Shown one piece after another: positions 36,172 through 47,767 of a stretch of 64,000 bases of DNA (position 1 is its first letter; every line of letters begins with the position of its first letter). A model generated the notes under the pieces. That model made no database searches. It saw only the letters and a program-made list of their open reading frames with translations, and was not told the DNA's origin. Source of the DNA: Akebia trifoliata (lineage: Eukaryota > Streptophyta > Magnoliopsida > Ranunculales > Lardizabalaceae); assembly GCA_017979445.1 (NCBI GenBank), contig CM030714.1, forward strand, positions 46,205,220-46,269,219. Reading direction: 5' to 3'. Position numbers and translations under genes: made by a program.

Positions 36172-39100
36172 TCAGACTGCGAATTGGTATTCTGCTAAGC
36201 ATTTCAGAATGGCCCCATTAGCCTTCTGAGTCTCTGCTCTTTCTTCTCTTTTCTTCTTTTCTCTGAAAAGGGTATAATACAACTTGAATTATTGGACGAG
36301 AATCATATCAGAGGAGTTTTCATCTTCATATTCAATGGTTCAACTGCTCTAGACCAAGGAACTATAATACATGAATGACTTGCAATTTTATTTTATTTTT
36401 CCAATGCAACAGGGCGCCCCCACCCACTTTGGATGTGGGACTAATCCCTGTGGATACGCCCTACCATCACAAACAAGCATATCAGGTAATGTCGCGGGTG
36501 GGGAAACTCTATCTCATGACCTTGGGGAGCACAACGAGGTTGTTAAACCACTGCACCACCACGGTGGCAAGACTTGCAATATTCATCAACTTAATAACAA
36601 ATCGGATACTTACACCCTGACATTGATAAGTAGAAGAGTAATCAAGTTTTGAAGGAAAATGTTTGTACCTATCCATATACTCCTTCAAGAGCTCCTTTGC
36701 TTGAACCAACTTGGAGAGCTGGTTGCGGTATACATCAAGGTCCCGATCCACACTCCTCTTGTCTATGTTTAAGGCTGCACAAAGCTGTTAGATAGCAACC
36801 TATGAGTGCATGACAAATCATCATCTAGAAAAAATGAACTTCTTTAGAGATGAATTAATCCCTTCCAACATTCTCAATATTCTGAATTGCTACTTCCTGT
36901 CCACTTTTCTACAGTTAGTAATGTTGGAGTGGACTTATTTATGAGGAAATTCATCAAATGATTCACTTTTCTAGAATGATCTCCATGTTGTCCTACCAAT
37001 GAGCAAGAAAATCCATACACATGGTTTTCTTGGACTAGAAAAAGCTTAAGGATAGTGTGCCTCGAGAGAGAATTTGTTAGGTATTAGGAAAAAAATATTG
37101 CGAGAGAGTTTACTAATGTTTATTCAGTATATGTTAGAGCTTTAACTAGTTTTTAAATTGTTGATTTTTAGATGCGGGAGTTTCTAGTTAAAATGGATTT
37201 GCATTGAGTCCCCACCTTCAGCACTGGTATTAACTACTCAAATTCAAGGGCAGACGTACATTATTTGTAAACGTTGTAGTGTTGGTATATTATTTGTGCT
37301 TAGAATCATGCTATCAGTTGAGTGTCTGACTTGGTAGATATCCTAGATGGAACTCATAGAAAGACCTATCCAAAACCCTATGCATGCTCACCACATGGCC
37401 ACATGTATGACGTGTAGGATCAACATTGATCTATCGCAATACATTCTGATGTAACTAATAACTGGAACTTGACTAGAAGAAAGAACCCATCCAAATGCAG
37501 ATTTGAAAAATACTAAGAATACTAACTCATTAATGCAATAAAATAAAATAAAATGGTTCAACACTCATGTGCATGTGCTTAAGAAATTTACAATTATTTC
37601 CAAGGAATTCTCATTTACCTAGGAACCTCCATCTTCCACTTTACTACATGAAAACTCCCTTAGATAGGGGACTGAAATCTAGAGTTCTAGGAAAGTTGAC
37701 CATGAATATGAAAGTGAGATTTTGAGATGATTCTACCTATGTAACAAGACAAAACATATGTGGCAGTGAGAGGCACTGTAATCCAACAAATGCATACATT
37801 CAAACTTTTTTGCCTGGTCATAGATGAATGAACAGCATAATTATAGATATAGTAGCACTGAAAATCATGACATATGAACGTTGTCTTGACCAGTGGAACC
37901 AATACATGAATCTCATGCAAAAGCTATGAATTAAAGGAACAAAAATAATTTCAGTTATTTTCTTATTGTCCATGTTGATGCATGTCCAACTTACTGAGCA
38001 CACCCAATGCGGTACAATTCGAAGCAATCAGTTTCGAATGGGACAAAAATATGACAGGATACTTTCAAGACTAGTCTATAAGATCAGAATTGTGATTTGT
38101 AAAAGAACAACTACAAGACTTGTACAACAAAAGAAAATGAATCCCATAGATGATCTTATTGTCTGCAATGAAAACAAACAACTTTCTTGCTATATGAATG
38201 AAATTCTTTGATATTTTGACAATATTGGTTAGGGCACAAGCTCAACTTCTTTGATATCTTTTTTTTGAAAAGAAAAGAAACTCTTTGATATCTACCAGGA
38301 AAAACTAAAGCGCACAAGTATCACATATACTTCAACTACACACCCGAATTTGGCAAGAGTCCCAACCTTTTCTAAGATAGTAGGCTCTGTCGCATTTGAC
38401 AATTCAAGAAGACGAAACAGTCCGATGGCAAAGAAGCGGCTATAGCTGAAATTTTCCCTACCCCCAGCCCGTTCCGAAATGTCTTTTAATATCCCCTCAA
38501 TTTCTCCTTCTCTAGATGGAAACTCAATTAATGAACTGGGATTCTGAGAACGAGCCCATTCTTCCAATTTTTGTGCATCTCTTCTGTAGAAATCACAATT
38601 AGAAATTCAAGGTATATTTTGATGATTATAACATATAGATGAAAAAATTTATGTGCAACATGAATGCCTGTAAATGGAGACAATTGATCTCCTAATGGTG
38701 ATTACAGATAATTTAATATTTTGCATCACAAAATTCAGTAGTTGGTGACATAAGGTGAAAACCATCAAACAGAAAAGTCTTGCAGATCCCGCCAGTGGGA
38801 CTCCAGTCCTTAAAAACTTAACTTTAATACGGAAATAATTCTCATAACCGATACTCGTGGTGGACTCAACCATCATTGGATTTGAAGGATTTTTTTTCTT
38901 TCTAAAATTTGAAGTAATTTAGGGTTCTCAATTTCTCTCGCTACATCGGTCTCTTCAGAAAAGGAGAAAACTATAATTCTCTTGAGCAACTAGTGAAGGA
39001 ACAAATACGAAAAGAGCAGAGAAAAAAACACACACGATTATTTGAGCAGAGTTTTGTAAACTCTGATCAGTAATAAAATATTTTATTTCCAATATATCAA

Positions 39101-40605
39101 GTATTAAAATTTCCCTTTGAAAACTAATGTTCAATACCTATTTTTTAAGATCTCATTATCAGTCACCAGAAGGTGGCATCTGCAAACCCACATATATCAA
39201 AAGGGCTTATTTGTAATTTAAGATATTTCTTAAAGGGTTTTTGGAGATTACATAGTAAAAAAAGGATACTTCTTTTACTTTGAAAACTAAACAATGTGAT
39301 CATAGGACCATGGACTGCAATTTTCTTGGTTTTTTACCAAAATGACCCTAATTATATTAAATTTAAATATAAAAGTGAGGGCATTTAAGGCCACTCAAAG
39401 TTTGGTGTAGAACCACTTCTACTTCATCTTCTCTCATTATAATAGTAAAGATGAACTTAGTAGTAGAAATTTGTTAGAAGCATCATTTTTTTTTTTTTTG
39501 TAAGTATAAAGATTCTATAAATAAGGTTAACGAGAAACAGTACAAGGGAGGCCGAGATAGCCCCCAAAACAGAAAAAACAATTTACAAGATCAAATCTAA
39601 GCAAAGTCGAAACACAAACATAAACCAAGGAAAACAACAAGCAAAAGGAGAAATACTAAGAGCTACACAAGCTATCCCAAGAAAGGTCTCAATGAATCTT
39701 GAGATGAGATGGAATCAAATTCCATGACCCTCAATATCTCAATTCCTAGGAATCGATGGATTCACCAAAATTTTGACTCTAAATTTTACACGAAATTAAC
39801 CAAAAACTTCAAGCATGTACTACCCTATAATTGATCAATATTTATAATAGTGCTAAACTTTCAAATCAAAGTTGTGAAATGAGACTGATAAAGACCTATA
39901 TTGTTCTGGATCCTCCTTCAATGCCTCAATATACGCTCGGAAAATAGCATCCCGGTCTTCATCACTCGGGTACCCTTCCATGAGCTGATCGTAAACGGTC
40001 ACGAAACCAAGGGCAAAGACAGGATCGTAACAGTGTGTCCTCTTGTACCTCATCAAATGTTGCTGAACAATCAACTCCTGCAACACAGTGTTGTATACAC
40101 CCGGAATTGGCCGCTTATAAGACTTCAGAAAATTCAATTTTGTCTCAGATACTGTCGGCGGCACATCTATAAACCACAATTCAGAAATGCTGATCATTTA
40201 AGGCTCTGGTTCAGTGGCAGAATTGTAAATATTACAATATCAAGCTGTTAAATTTTCTTTCTCCCTCAAATTTCAGAGAAGAATTAGACCAAATTTAAGT
40301 GCAATTTTCTACTTTTCTTAATTAAATACAGATTTTTTCATTTTCTAAGTCAATAAATCTTCCAAAGAAACAAATGTGAAAGTGAATTAGAAAACAAATC
40401 AATGTCGTAATTCACCTTTTACAGCTGATATGCACTGAATGGAGATTCGAGAACTCGATTTCGAGGTTTTAACATTGATCGAATCGGAGATGAAGTTGTT
40501 CCGAAACCCAAAACCGTAACTGAAACATCGAGTCTCCGAAACCGATAATTTCCGCTCCGAAGCTTGCCCTAACGAAGTGAATGATAAAGAAGAAATGGAC
40601 GCCAT
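36172..40605 (-). CDS. THF1: THYLAKOID FORMATION 1 (Psb29/THF1), chloroplastic, five exons
   Basis: Minus-strand exons are 40605-40416, 40166-39896, 38583-38367, 36784-36669 and 36262-36172. Together they are 885 bp and encode 294 residues, close to the usual 300. All introns are GT/AG and the frame is continuous. Exon 1 encodes a Ser-rich plastid transit peptide (MASISSLSFTSLGQAS...). The conserved body follows: DVPPTVSETKLNFLKSYKRP, VLQELIVQQHLMRYKR, DPVFALGFVTVYDQLMEGYP, then EEWARSQNPSS, FSYSRFFAIGLFRLLEL and VDRDLDVYRNQLSKLVQAKE. The last exon gives EKKKREERAETQKANGAILK and a short end (CLAEYQFAV). THF1 acts in plastids in thylakoid membrane biogenesis, PSII/FtsH turnover and sugar and light signalling, and is conserved as Psb29 in cyanobacteria. 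The C-terminal coiled, charged helix is retained. The gene appears intact. Confidence 0.96.
36400..36590 (-). mobile_element. tRNA-derived SINE in the last THF1 intron
   Basis: On the minus strand the segment starts near 'ccaccgtggtggtgcagtgg' (A-box-like TGGTGCAGTGG, about 36565-36555). After about 35 bp it has 'ggtcatgagatagagtttcc', which resembles the B box GGTTCGANNCC as found in many plant SINEs. It continues with 'gggattagtcccacatcc' and ends in an A-rich stretch near 36400. It lies between exons 4 and 5 of THF1, on the same strand, and does not touch the splice sites. No target duplication could be fixed. Confidence 0.5.
36785..39895. other. THF1 introns 2 and 3
   Basis: 36785-38366 and 38584-39895 are introns. 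They hold only chance frames, T-rich stretches (for example 39488-39500) and no recognisable mobile element with ends. A small T-rich, RNA-like insertion near 39485-39700 is possible but unproven. Confidence 0.5.
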
Positions 40606-40690
40606 TAAAGATGCAATCTTTGTGCAGAGACTTTGGGGGAGAAATAATAATAAGTAAATAAAATGGAGATTTATTAGGGTTTTCAGAATT
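40606..40690 (-). promoter_or_regulatory. THF1 upstream region with telo-box
   Basis: AAACCCTAATAAA reads on the minus strand at about 40682-40670, some 70 bp upstream of the ATG. The telo-box AAACCCTA is typical of promoters of housekeeping and organelle-biogenesis genes near their transcription start. No TATA box is evident. Confidence 0.4.
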
Positions 40691-40765
40691 GGGGATATTT
40701 TGTCGTCGTGGACATGAAAACAAGCAGAAGTCGCAATTTTGTTTTTTTTTTAAGAGTAGGACTAG

Positions 40766-41163
40766 CCTGACTAATTAGTAAGGAAAGTGTGTTGTTTAAA
40801 GTGAAACCCTTTCTTTACCATCATTGTAAGATTTTGGCCTGATTAAGGGTCTTGTACCCAAATGGATCACCACATCAGAAATCCAACACGACAGCTCTGT
40901 AAGTTTCATCGAAAAACTCAGATCTAAAAAAGAAATCAATGATAATTTCTTTTGAGTTGGCTAACAAATCTCGACGTAGTTTTCAAATTTAAAAATAAAA
41001 TTTAATGGTGAAAATAACTTATTTTTGAATTTTGTTTATTAAAAATTTATAGAATTTCATCCGCTACAACACTGAAGAATCGGATCGAGTGTTTGGATGC
41101 TAAGAGAGGAGCCCAAGATCCCTTAGTAAGGATGAAAGTCTTACTAACTTAGTAAGGCTAGGG
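40766..41163. mobile_element. inverted-repeat element, family D, copy 1
   Basis: Left end 'tagcctgactaattagtaag' and right end 'cttactaacttagtaaggcta' form imperfect terminal inverted repeats. A copy in the opposite orientation is at 46842-47217, and a partial one lies inside the hAT element (about 47960-48275). The 59-bp tandem unit at 5935 matches its interior. No coding capacity is visible. Confidence 0.65.
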
Positions 41164-41400
41164 GACTCCTTTTTAAATGGAGAAGAACACGCAATGCGAG
41201 TCTTATCCGTTACATGGTTTTTCTGTGGTCAATTTCAGTCATTATAAATTTGCCACGTCTCATATTTAGTGACGCTGACTTATCATCTCTCTCTTACGTG
41301 TTAGTTGTAGGTTTGACGTGAACCGTTATAACGGTCTAACGACGTTATTGTGATTGCAATATACGCCGTATGAAAGGGTAATATAGATATGATTAATGAT

Positions 41401-41566
41401 GGAGTGCCCTCGCTGGACTACGTGGTGGCCAGAGCTTGCTCGTAGATGTATTTTCTCCGAGATATAAGTAAAATACATCTACAGACATGCGCGTGCCATC
41501 GCATCAAGGTAAGTAAAACACATCTACATCAAGGTGTCCTCTGTTTGTTCTCGTTAAGATCACTCT
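41401..41566. mobile_element. stem-loop MITE (family A)
   Basis: 'ggagtgccctcgctgg' at the left and 'gttaagatcactct' at the right are weak inverted ends. The centre 'attttctccgagatataagt' followed by 'aaaatacatctacagacatgc' closely matches the copy at 9455-9603. A 'taagtaaaacacatctac' segment is duplicated inside. Confidence 0.6.
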
Positions 41567-41659
41567 AATGGTAGAGATGACATCCCATAGTTTCAAAGTG
41601 ATGACATTCTAGACTTAGGTTTTACCTCAAAGACTAATATGAAATAATTGAAAGAGTCG

Positions 41660-41805
41660 TGACTTTCTTATGCTCTCTGACGTGGCATGGGCTAGAGCTA
41701 TATTTACTCGGGAACACAATTGTACATCTCCATAAATATATGTTGTACTGAATCTCAAGGAAAATATATGATTCTGCCACATGTCACGTTAGGGAGCGTC
41801 AGAAA
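41660..41805. mobile_element. stem-loop MITE (family A)
   Basis: 'tctgacgtggcatg' at the left pairs with 'catgtcacgttagggagcgtcaga' in shortened form at the right. The interior has 'acacaattgtacatctccat' and the mirrored 'tgaatctcaaggaaaa'. It is very similar to the copy at 43420-43602. Confidence 0.7.
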
Positions 41806-42441
41806 ATTATTATTCTAATTAAAATGCTGCTCTTTGTCTTCAACCTCTAGCCAAATTCCATTTTCTCATAAAATTTGTCATCATCAAAAACTCTTTGTGT
41901 TTTTCTAAAAAATCCATCATCTTCAATCTTCAAACCTAAAGAATAAGACCTCGTCTTCAATCTCCAGCTATAACTCGTTATTCTTAGAAAATTTGTCATC
42001 TTCACATATTTTAAAAAGAAAATCCATTAATTGTCTTCAACCTTTACTCAAGAAGAACAAGATAGGGTGTAATTTGGTTTTGAACCTTAAGATTCTGCTC
42101 ATTCAAACTTTAGAACAAGATAAAGATTTTAGGAAGTAAAAGACATGGATTTGTGAGGTAGAAAATAATCGACAACAATGTTGAAAAAGATGGGGTCAAA
42201 TAGGTTAAAATAAATTATTTAGGAGACCAAAGAGCTAGCTTGAAGATGATTGATTTTTGCGAGAAGATTATCAATAGTTTTTGTTAGATCTTAAATATAT
42301 CTAGTTCAAAGGTTTTTTTTGGTTATTAATGATTAGTTTGAAGGTTGAAAAAGATAAAATCTTAAGTTTGAAAACTAAGGTCCAGCTTGGTAGGGTGAAA
42401 ATCATTTGCAAATGCAAATAATTTTTTAAAATTAATTTTAT

Positions 42442-43257
42442 GGGTGCTTGGTTACATAATGCAAATGATTTGCATTGCGAATGATTTGCATGAATCGCCT
42501 AAATTCTTAAGAAATTTTAACAAATAATTTATGACACAAAACATACCGCAAATTATTTGCAAAATTATTTAATTCGAACATATGCATATCAAAATTATTA
42601 AATTACTCTCTATCAAAGAAATTAATCAAATTACAAAAATACTTTAAGTAATTGTTAAAATAATTTATACATAAATTTACTAAACTACCCCTAATCAAAG
42701 ATGCATTAAATTATATATTGAAATTATAGAAATACCATTCGTCAAAGGAATTTTAAATTATATAAAAAAAATAACCCTCAATACTTGGTACAATAGCCAA
42801 TATGTGTATTCACAAAAATACATCTCATCAAAGATATATTTACTTGCATATGAAATTACAAAATATCCCTCATCATTGGGGTATTTTTATAAATTTATAT
42901 AAATATTAATTCAACAAGTACTAAAGGTGTTTTAGTAATTTGAATAATTCCTTTGATGAATGATATTTTTGTAATTTCAATGTGTAGGTTAATTATTATA
43001 CCTTTGATAGCGATATTTTTGTAAATTCATACATATCATAGTGTAGATAGTAATGAAGATATCTTTGTAATTTGAATAATATTCTCTTTGATGAGGTCAA
43101 ATAATTTGCTTTGCAAATATCAACCAAATGCAAAACTTTGATTTCGCAAGAGATTTTAGGGTAGTTATTAAACAATGGTAAATTGTTTTTCAGTGCAAAA
43201 TGTTTGTATTGCAAAATATTTGCAATGCAAATGATTTGTGATGTAACAAGCATGCCC
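42442..43257. mobile_element. possible TIR element with octamer-rich ends
   Basis: Left 'gggtgcttggttacataatg' and right, read inverted, 'gggcatgcttgttacatcac' are similar, and both are followed by repeats of ATTTGCATTGCAAAT-like palindromes. The interior is AT-rich with 'ttttgtaatttgaataat' segments. I could not find a target-site duplication, so the exact ends are uncertain. It appears inserted inside a family E repeat (41815-43630). Confidence 0.45.
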
Positions 43258-43419
43258 AAGGGTAAAATCCTTTACCCTCATATTGGAGATGAATAATTTT
43301 GAATAGAAATTCAAGTGATTTTTTGCTAGAAATTGAAGATGAGAGTATTTAAGTCATTCTCTCAAAGAAAGCCTAAGTTAGGCAAGGTAGGTTATCAATT
43401 TGAAAACACATGGGGGGCA

Positions 43420-43602
43420 TTATTCTTTGAGTCATGATTTTCTGATGCCCCAAATGTGACATGGGCTGGAACCATAGATTTTTTTCTCTCAAGATACATA
43501 ATTGTACATCTCTATAAATATGTTCAGTTGTGTATCTTATGAAAAGAATCTATGATTTTAGCACATGCTATGTTAGGGGGCGTCAGAAAATCATTATTCT
43601 TT
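43420..43602. mobile_element. stem-loop MITE (family A)
   Basis: 'gattttctgatgcccc' at the left pairs with 'gggggcgtcagaaaatc' at the right. The interior contains 'ctctcaagatacataattgt' and the mirrored 'cagttgtgtatcttatgaaa'. This copy preserves the arms best. Confidence 0.8.
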
Positions 43603-43629
43603 CTAATATTCACCAAAACATGGAGCATG

Positions 43630-44179
43630 CCTGTCTTGACGCTAATTTTTTTTCAAAGAGAATACTCCACATTATATCGTGCTATTCATGAGAGATAATA
43701 AATAAATATAAACTCCTCAGACGTGTGTATGAAAGTTGAAAACATAGTGATAAAAAATCTGTGTGTTTTTTTTTTATATAAAAAGCCACGATTAAATCAT
43801 GATTTTCATAGTTATTGATTAAAACACTTTTTTTTTTTTTTAAATCACGACTATGGGATTAAATTTTGTTCAAAAAATACAGATTATTTTATTTTTAGCA
43901 TTTTTTAAGTATTATTTTTTCTATTAATATATAAAATACGTTTTTTTTAATACAATTTTTATACTTAAAATGATTATTTTTACTTTTAAATTTATCCGAT
44001 GTTCCCAACTTTATCGACTTTTGCCGTAGCTTTCTCATGCCGAATTATTCACGAACCCCGACTTTGTCACCAAGGTTGAAAAGTGAGCTAATGGTACAAC
44101 ATAGAAATGGACATAATAAACAAAACAAAAACTAAAAAAACAGACACGTTTTTTATGATCTTGGATTCGTGGTAAAATC
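43630..44179. other. gene-free interval, 3' flank of the first DUF3774 gene
   Basis: T-rich sequence with a T run at 43828-43841. No element with defined ends. Probably includes the 3' UTR of the wound-responsive gene. Confidence 0.4.
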
Positions 44180-44446
44180 TCAATTGGGTCCCCAACAGAT
44201 GAGATGCATGACCTTCTCGGCCTTCTCTGCTTCCCTTCTTCTACGTTTCTCTTCTGTGCTCACCTTCTTTTCCGGATCATTGGCACCATCAGAAGAAACC
44301 CAACTAGTCTGAGTTGAATTTCCGGATTCGAATCTGGATCTTGCATCAGAAGACCTGAATCCGGCCATCATTCCTTTGGAGCTCTGGTCTTTCAGCATTT
44401 GCTGAGCACTTGTAATATATATTCTGCTGAGGTACCTCAAACTCAT
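44180..44446 (-). CDS. wound-responsive DUF3774-family small protein (88 residues)
   Basis: ATG at 44446 opens MSLRYLSRIYITSAQQMLKD, and the protein ends EKVMHLICWGPN. The short N-terminal helix and the C-terminal 'VM(Y/H)L.CWGPN' box are the two conserved parts of the plant wound-induced polypeptide family (DUF3774, PF12609). The middle is Ser-rich with a charged KRRRREAEKAEK helix. The frame is open 42 codons further upstream (to 44572), but those codons do not resemble the family, and the inner ATG gives the typical length. No intron. A TATA-like box (TATTTATAA on the minus strand, about 44551-44543) and a CACGTG G-box (44564-44569) lie upstream. Members are small wound- and defence-induced proteins of unclear biochemical role. 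Confidence 0.85.
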   Translation of the reverse strand: MSLRYLSRIYITSAQQMLKDQSSKGMMAGFRSSDARSRFESGNSTQTSWVSSDGANDPEKKVSTEEKRRRREAEKAEKVMHLICWGPN

Positions 44447-44542
44447 CCTTCGTCCTTCACTGGTATTTAAATCGTTTGAGAAAGATCCGTTTCGGGTTCG
44501 GGTTTCGTTTCGTTTGTGACAAATGGCTGCGAGGAGTCTGCA

Positions 44543-44569
44543 TGTTATAAATAGAGAAGTTGACACGTG
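44543..44569 (-). promoter_or_regulatory. G-box and TATA region of the DUF3774 gene
   Basis: CACGTG at 44564-44569 lies about 12 bp upstream of the TATTTATAA stretch and about 120 bp from the ATG. CACGTG is bound by MYC2-type bHLH and bZIP factors in jasmonate, wound and stress responses. Confidence 0.45.
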
Positions 44570-45079
44570 CAAGTGAAGTACGTTCGTGGTTTTGAAAACA
44601 AGTGCTGTGCTCCCAGAAAGAGTGGCAGCGGTTTCGTTTGCTGGTTTTACTTTGTATCACAGTTGTTAACTCGTTGAGTCGACTCGAACCTCAAACCTTG
44701 TTTCAATGCTTTGATACCTAATCCTTTTCTGTAGACAGATATCAGGATATTTGGAGGTTGAAGTGATGATTAAGGGAAAAAGATGTTGAAGCTGGTAGAT
44801 TTTGGAGAGAACAAATCTGGATTTTTTAGTTGATGATGAGGGTTTTTGGTCAATTTTCATCAGTCTATTACTATAGACTAAAGTCAAAGGGGCATGCTAT
44901 TTGTTTGAAAAATTAGGGAGATCTATGAAATTTATTAATATGTGAAGGGATAAAAAAAAATTAATATAAAATAATAAAGTAAGCTTGGCTCACTACGTTT
45001 AATGAATCAAGGTTTGAATTGTTTCGAGGTTTGATTCGTTAAATGCGGATTTGATAACACATAGGAAAATGTCCAACAG

Positions 45080-45217
45080 ACTTCCTTCGACACTGCTCCA
45101 ACGTGGTAATGTGGAAAGAATCATAAATTTTTCAACTTGTATCTTGAGGAAAACAATTTATTATTCTCTGCACACTCCCATGTCAGCACAATGTTGAATG
45201 CAGTCTCCAAGGAAGTT
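45080..45217. mobile_element. stem-loop MITE (family A), degraded
   Basis: 'acttccttcgacactgc' at the left pairs with 'gcagtctccaaggaagt' at the right. The centre 'cttgtatcttgaggaaaac' is the core motif. Confidence 0.65.
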
Positions 45218-46052
45218 TATGTATCACATCTTAACTCTCAAGTGTCAAAAATGATATGCTCTTTATGAAAAATCATTGTCTAATCATCATCTTGTTAAAT
45301 ACTTTTCTTCTAAAAAAATAAAAGTAAATTCAAGATTCTTTATATGATCAAGGGTGGTGATTGTAATAACTATTGTGAAGATGTACAACTAGAACTAGAA
45401 AGGTGGCATTTTCAAACACACGTATGAAAGGGTTTATTTATAATTTAATATATTGATTAAAGGGTTTTTGAAGATTATATAATAAAAATGATATTTTTGT
45501 AATTTTAAAAACTAAGTAAGGTTTGGATTGCAATTTTCTTGATTTTTTTTTTAATCAAAATGACCTTGATTATATTGGAAAGAATAGAACTTGAACTTAA
45601 ATTGTTCTGAGGCACGTAGTAATCTACGTTGTCTTATAGACAATAGACGCCCCTACTCCGATTGAACACGAAGATGCAGATGGGTTGCTGGCGAACTTGT
45701 CTTCAGGATACAACAGAACCCAGTTCTAACACAACTGTATATTTCCTCAAAATTTGTACTATTTTGAGAAAATCTGTCACACAGAATCTCGGATACACGA
45801 ATGCCTCTTTTTGTAGAAAATTTTTGAATTCGTTATTTTAACATAATTAATCTCCATAAATATATAACAATTATAAAAATCACACCCATTCGTAAATGGT
45901 TTTTGAATCTCAATAGGTATGAAACCCATTGGAACTACTAGGCATCTATTCAAATCAAGAAATCCGTTAAGCACCCTTAGGCCCCTTCGACACCTTTCGG
46001 ATCGGCCTTAGTGCCTATCCAAAATTAAACGGCCCTATTAAATATTAATTTT

Positions 46053-46094
46053 TCTCTCTCTCTCTCTTTCTTTCTTTTCTTTTTCTTTCTTTCT

Positions 46095-46140
<46 letters not shown>
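46053..46140. repeat. compound microsatellite (CT-rich then AT)
   Basis: A pyrimidine tract of CT/CTTT units (46053-46095) runs into about 21 uninterrupted AT units (46096-46140). It is likely polymorphic between individuals. Confidence 0.9.
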
Positions 46141-46144
<4 letters not shown>

Positions 46145-46841
46145 AAAAGGAATTATTAAATTTTCATATAGCTTGAAGCTATTAAGAGCTCTCAAGGAGA
46201 GAGTCTTTGGAATGAAGAAAGAGTTGAGAATAGGTTCTTATTTATAGTTTAAAAATCCTTTTAAAACATTTTAAAAGGCAATGTGGGATTTATAAAAATT
46301 TGAAAAAAGGAGTCAAAAGAACTTTTACAAATTTCAATCCATGTGAAAAGACATCAACCAATAGAAATGTTCTTTTAAAAAATACTTATTTTTCTTTAAC
46401 AAAAAGTACACCAATCATAAAGTAACTTTCAAATATCATTTTAAAATAAACTAAATTAATTTTATTTGAATCAATTTTAAATAAATATTAATCAACATTT
46501 ATTAACATTTATTTTAACAACATTCAAACATAAAAGTGGGGGCATTATGGCCACTCAAATTTTGACGTTGAACCATTTCTACTTAGCCTTCTCTTACTAT
46601 GATAGCAAAGATTAAGAGGAAAATGATGTGTTAGTGTTAAAAAAAATGTTATGAAATTGTAAAATTCATCGGAAAACTTCCAAGCAAAAAAAATTAATTA
46701 ATTGTTAGCATATATTAATTAATTAACAATTAATTAATTGTTAATAATAAAAAATAGTATTGACCAAAACCTATTTGGTTGTACCAACTTATATTGAAAT
46801 ACATAAGTAAATAAGAGTTGAATAAATGAATCTTTTTTAGC

Positions 46842-47217
46842 TCTCTAGCCTTACTAAGAGATCTTGGGCTTACCTCTTGACATTCAAAAACATGATCAGA
46901 TGCTTCAGGGTTGAAGAGGGCGAAATTCTATGAATTTTGAAAAAAAAAAAAAAAGGGAATTTTACTGTTGAATTTCAATTTTAAGTTTAAGAGTAGTGTG
47001 GAAGTTCGATAGCCGTCCATTTTCAAAATCTTAGATCTAGTTAAAAAATAATTTGTTTTTTATATGAGCTGTTTAATGAAACTTAGAGGATTGTGGTGTT
47101 GGATTTTTGATGTGGTAATTCATTTGATCAAAATAACCCTACTAACACTTATAATCTTACTATATTAGTGAGGAAAGGGTTTCACTTTTTCTATTTATTA
47201 AAGATAGTTTAGTCAAG
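46842..47217. mobile_element. inverted-repeat element, family D, copy 2
   Basis: It matches 40766-41163 in reverse orientation. 'tctagccttactaagagatc' at the left corresponds to the right end there, and 'gaggaaagggtttcactttt' near the right corresponds to the inverse of 'aaagtgaaaccctttc'. Internal 'tgtggtgttggatttttgat' also matches. The right inverted repeat is eroded. Confidence 0.6.
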
Positions 47218-47759
47218 TAAAATTGGTTTACTTTTATTCTTTTAAGATATTTAATTTCAAGTTGCGAAAGAGAATATTTTGTTATTTTAATGAGACAATA
47301 AATAGTGATGGAATGAGAAAGCAAAATATCATATAACGATTTAAGTTAATATTTGAGAAGTGTCAAATGTATATTTTGTCACTCACATTGTGAGCGTCGA
47401 GTCTACATGCATCAATTTGTTTACTGGCACCCATACACGCTCTACACTTTGGTCGTCTGAGTTCAGAGTGAGAGCAAAGCAATAAGAATAAAATTTGATT
47501 TTTATACTACAGATAATTTTTTCTTTTATTTTCCACAAATGGAGGTTTGCATCATGAGCAAGCTACCAAGATCACATCCTTCTTTGTTTTCATACATTCA
47601 ATATTTTGGTGATGTACTTGCCACTTGTACTTCAATGTCCAAGTGAAGGTCAATCGTTAAAGGAATAATGATTGGTATTAAAAAGGCTAAATAAGTGAAG
47701 TGATGTAACGAAAATCCTTCGTGTGCTTTGTGTGTTCTTTTGTGGGTTTTACTCTTATA
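47218..47759. other. intergenic, no gene
   Basis: Nothing recognisable apart from AT-rich sequence left of the hAT insertion. Confidence 0.4.
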
Positions 47760-47767
47760 GTTACATA

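Larger units (their letters stand above)
44600..46841. other. gene-free interval
   Basis: 44660-44710 and 45000-45050 hold 'gactcg/gttgag' repeat fragments in inverted order, possibly the ends of an old element of about 400 bp. A family A MITE (45080-45217) and a CT/AT microsatellite (46053-46140) are listed separately. 46690-46745 is a 'ttaattaatt' palindromic AT stretch. No gene is supported. Confidence 0.45.

Noticed and set aside
44447..44572. In-frame upstream extension of the first DUF3774 gene (42 codons)
   Set aside because: The extra residues do not match the family. The region contains the TATA-like box and G-box expected in the promoter, and the inner ATG gives the usual length.
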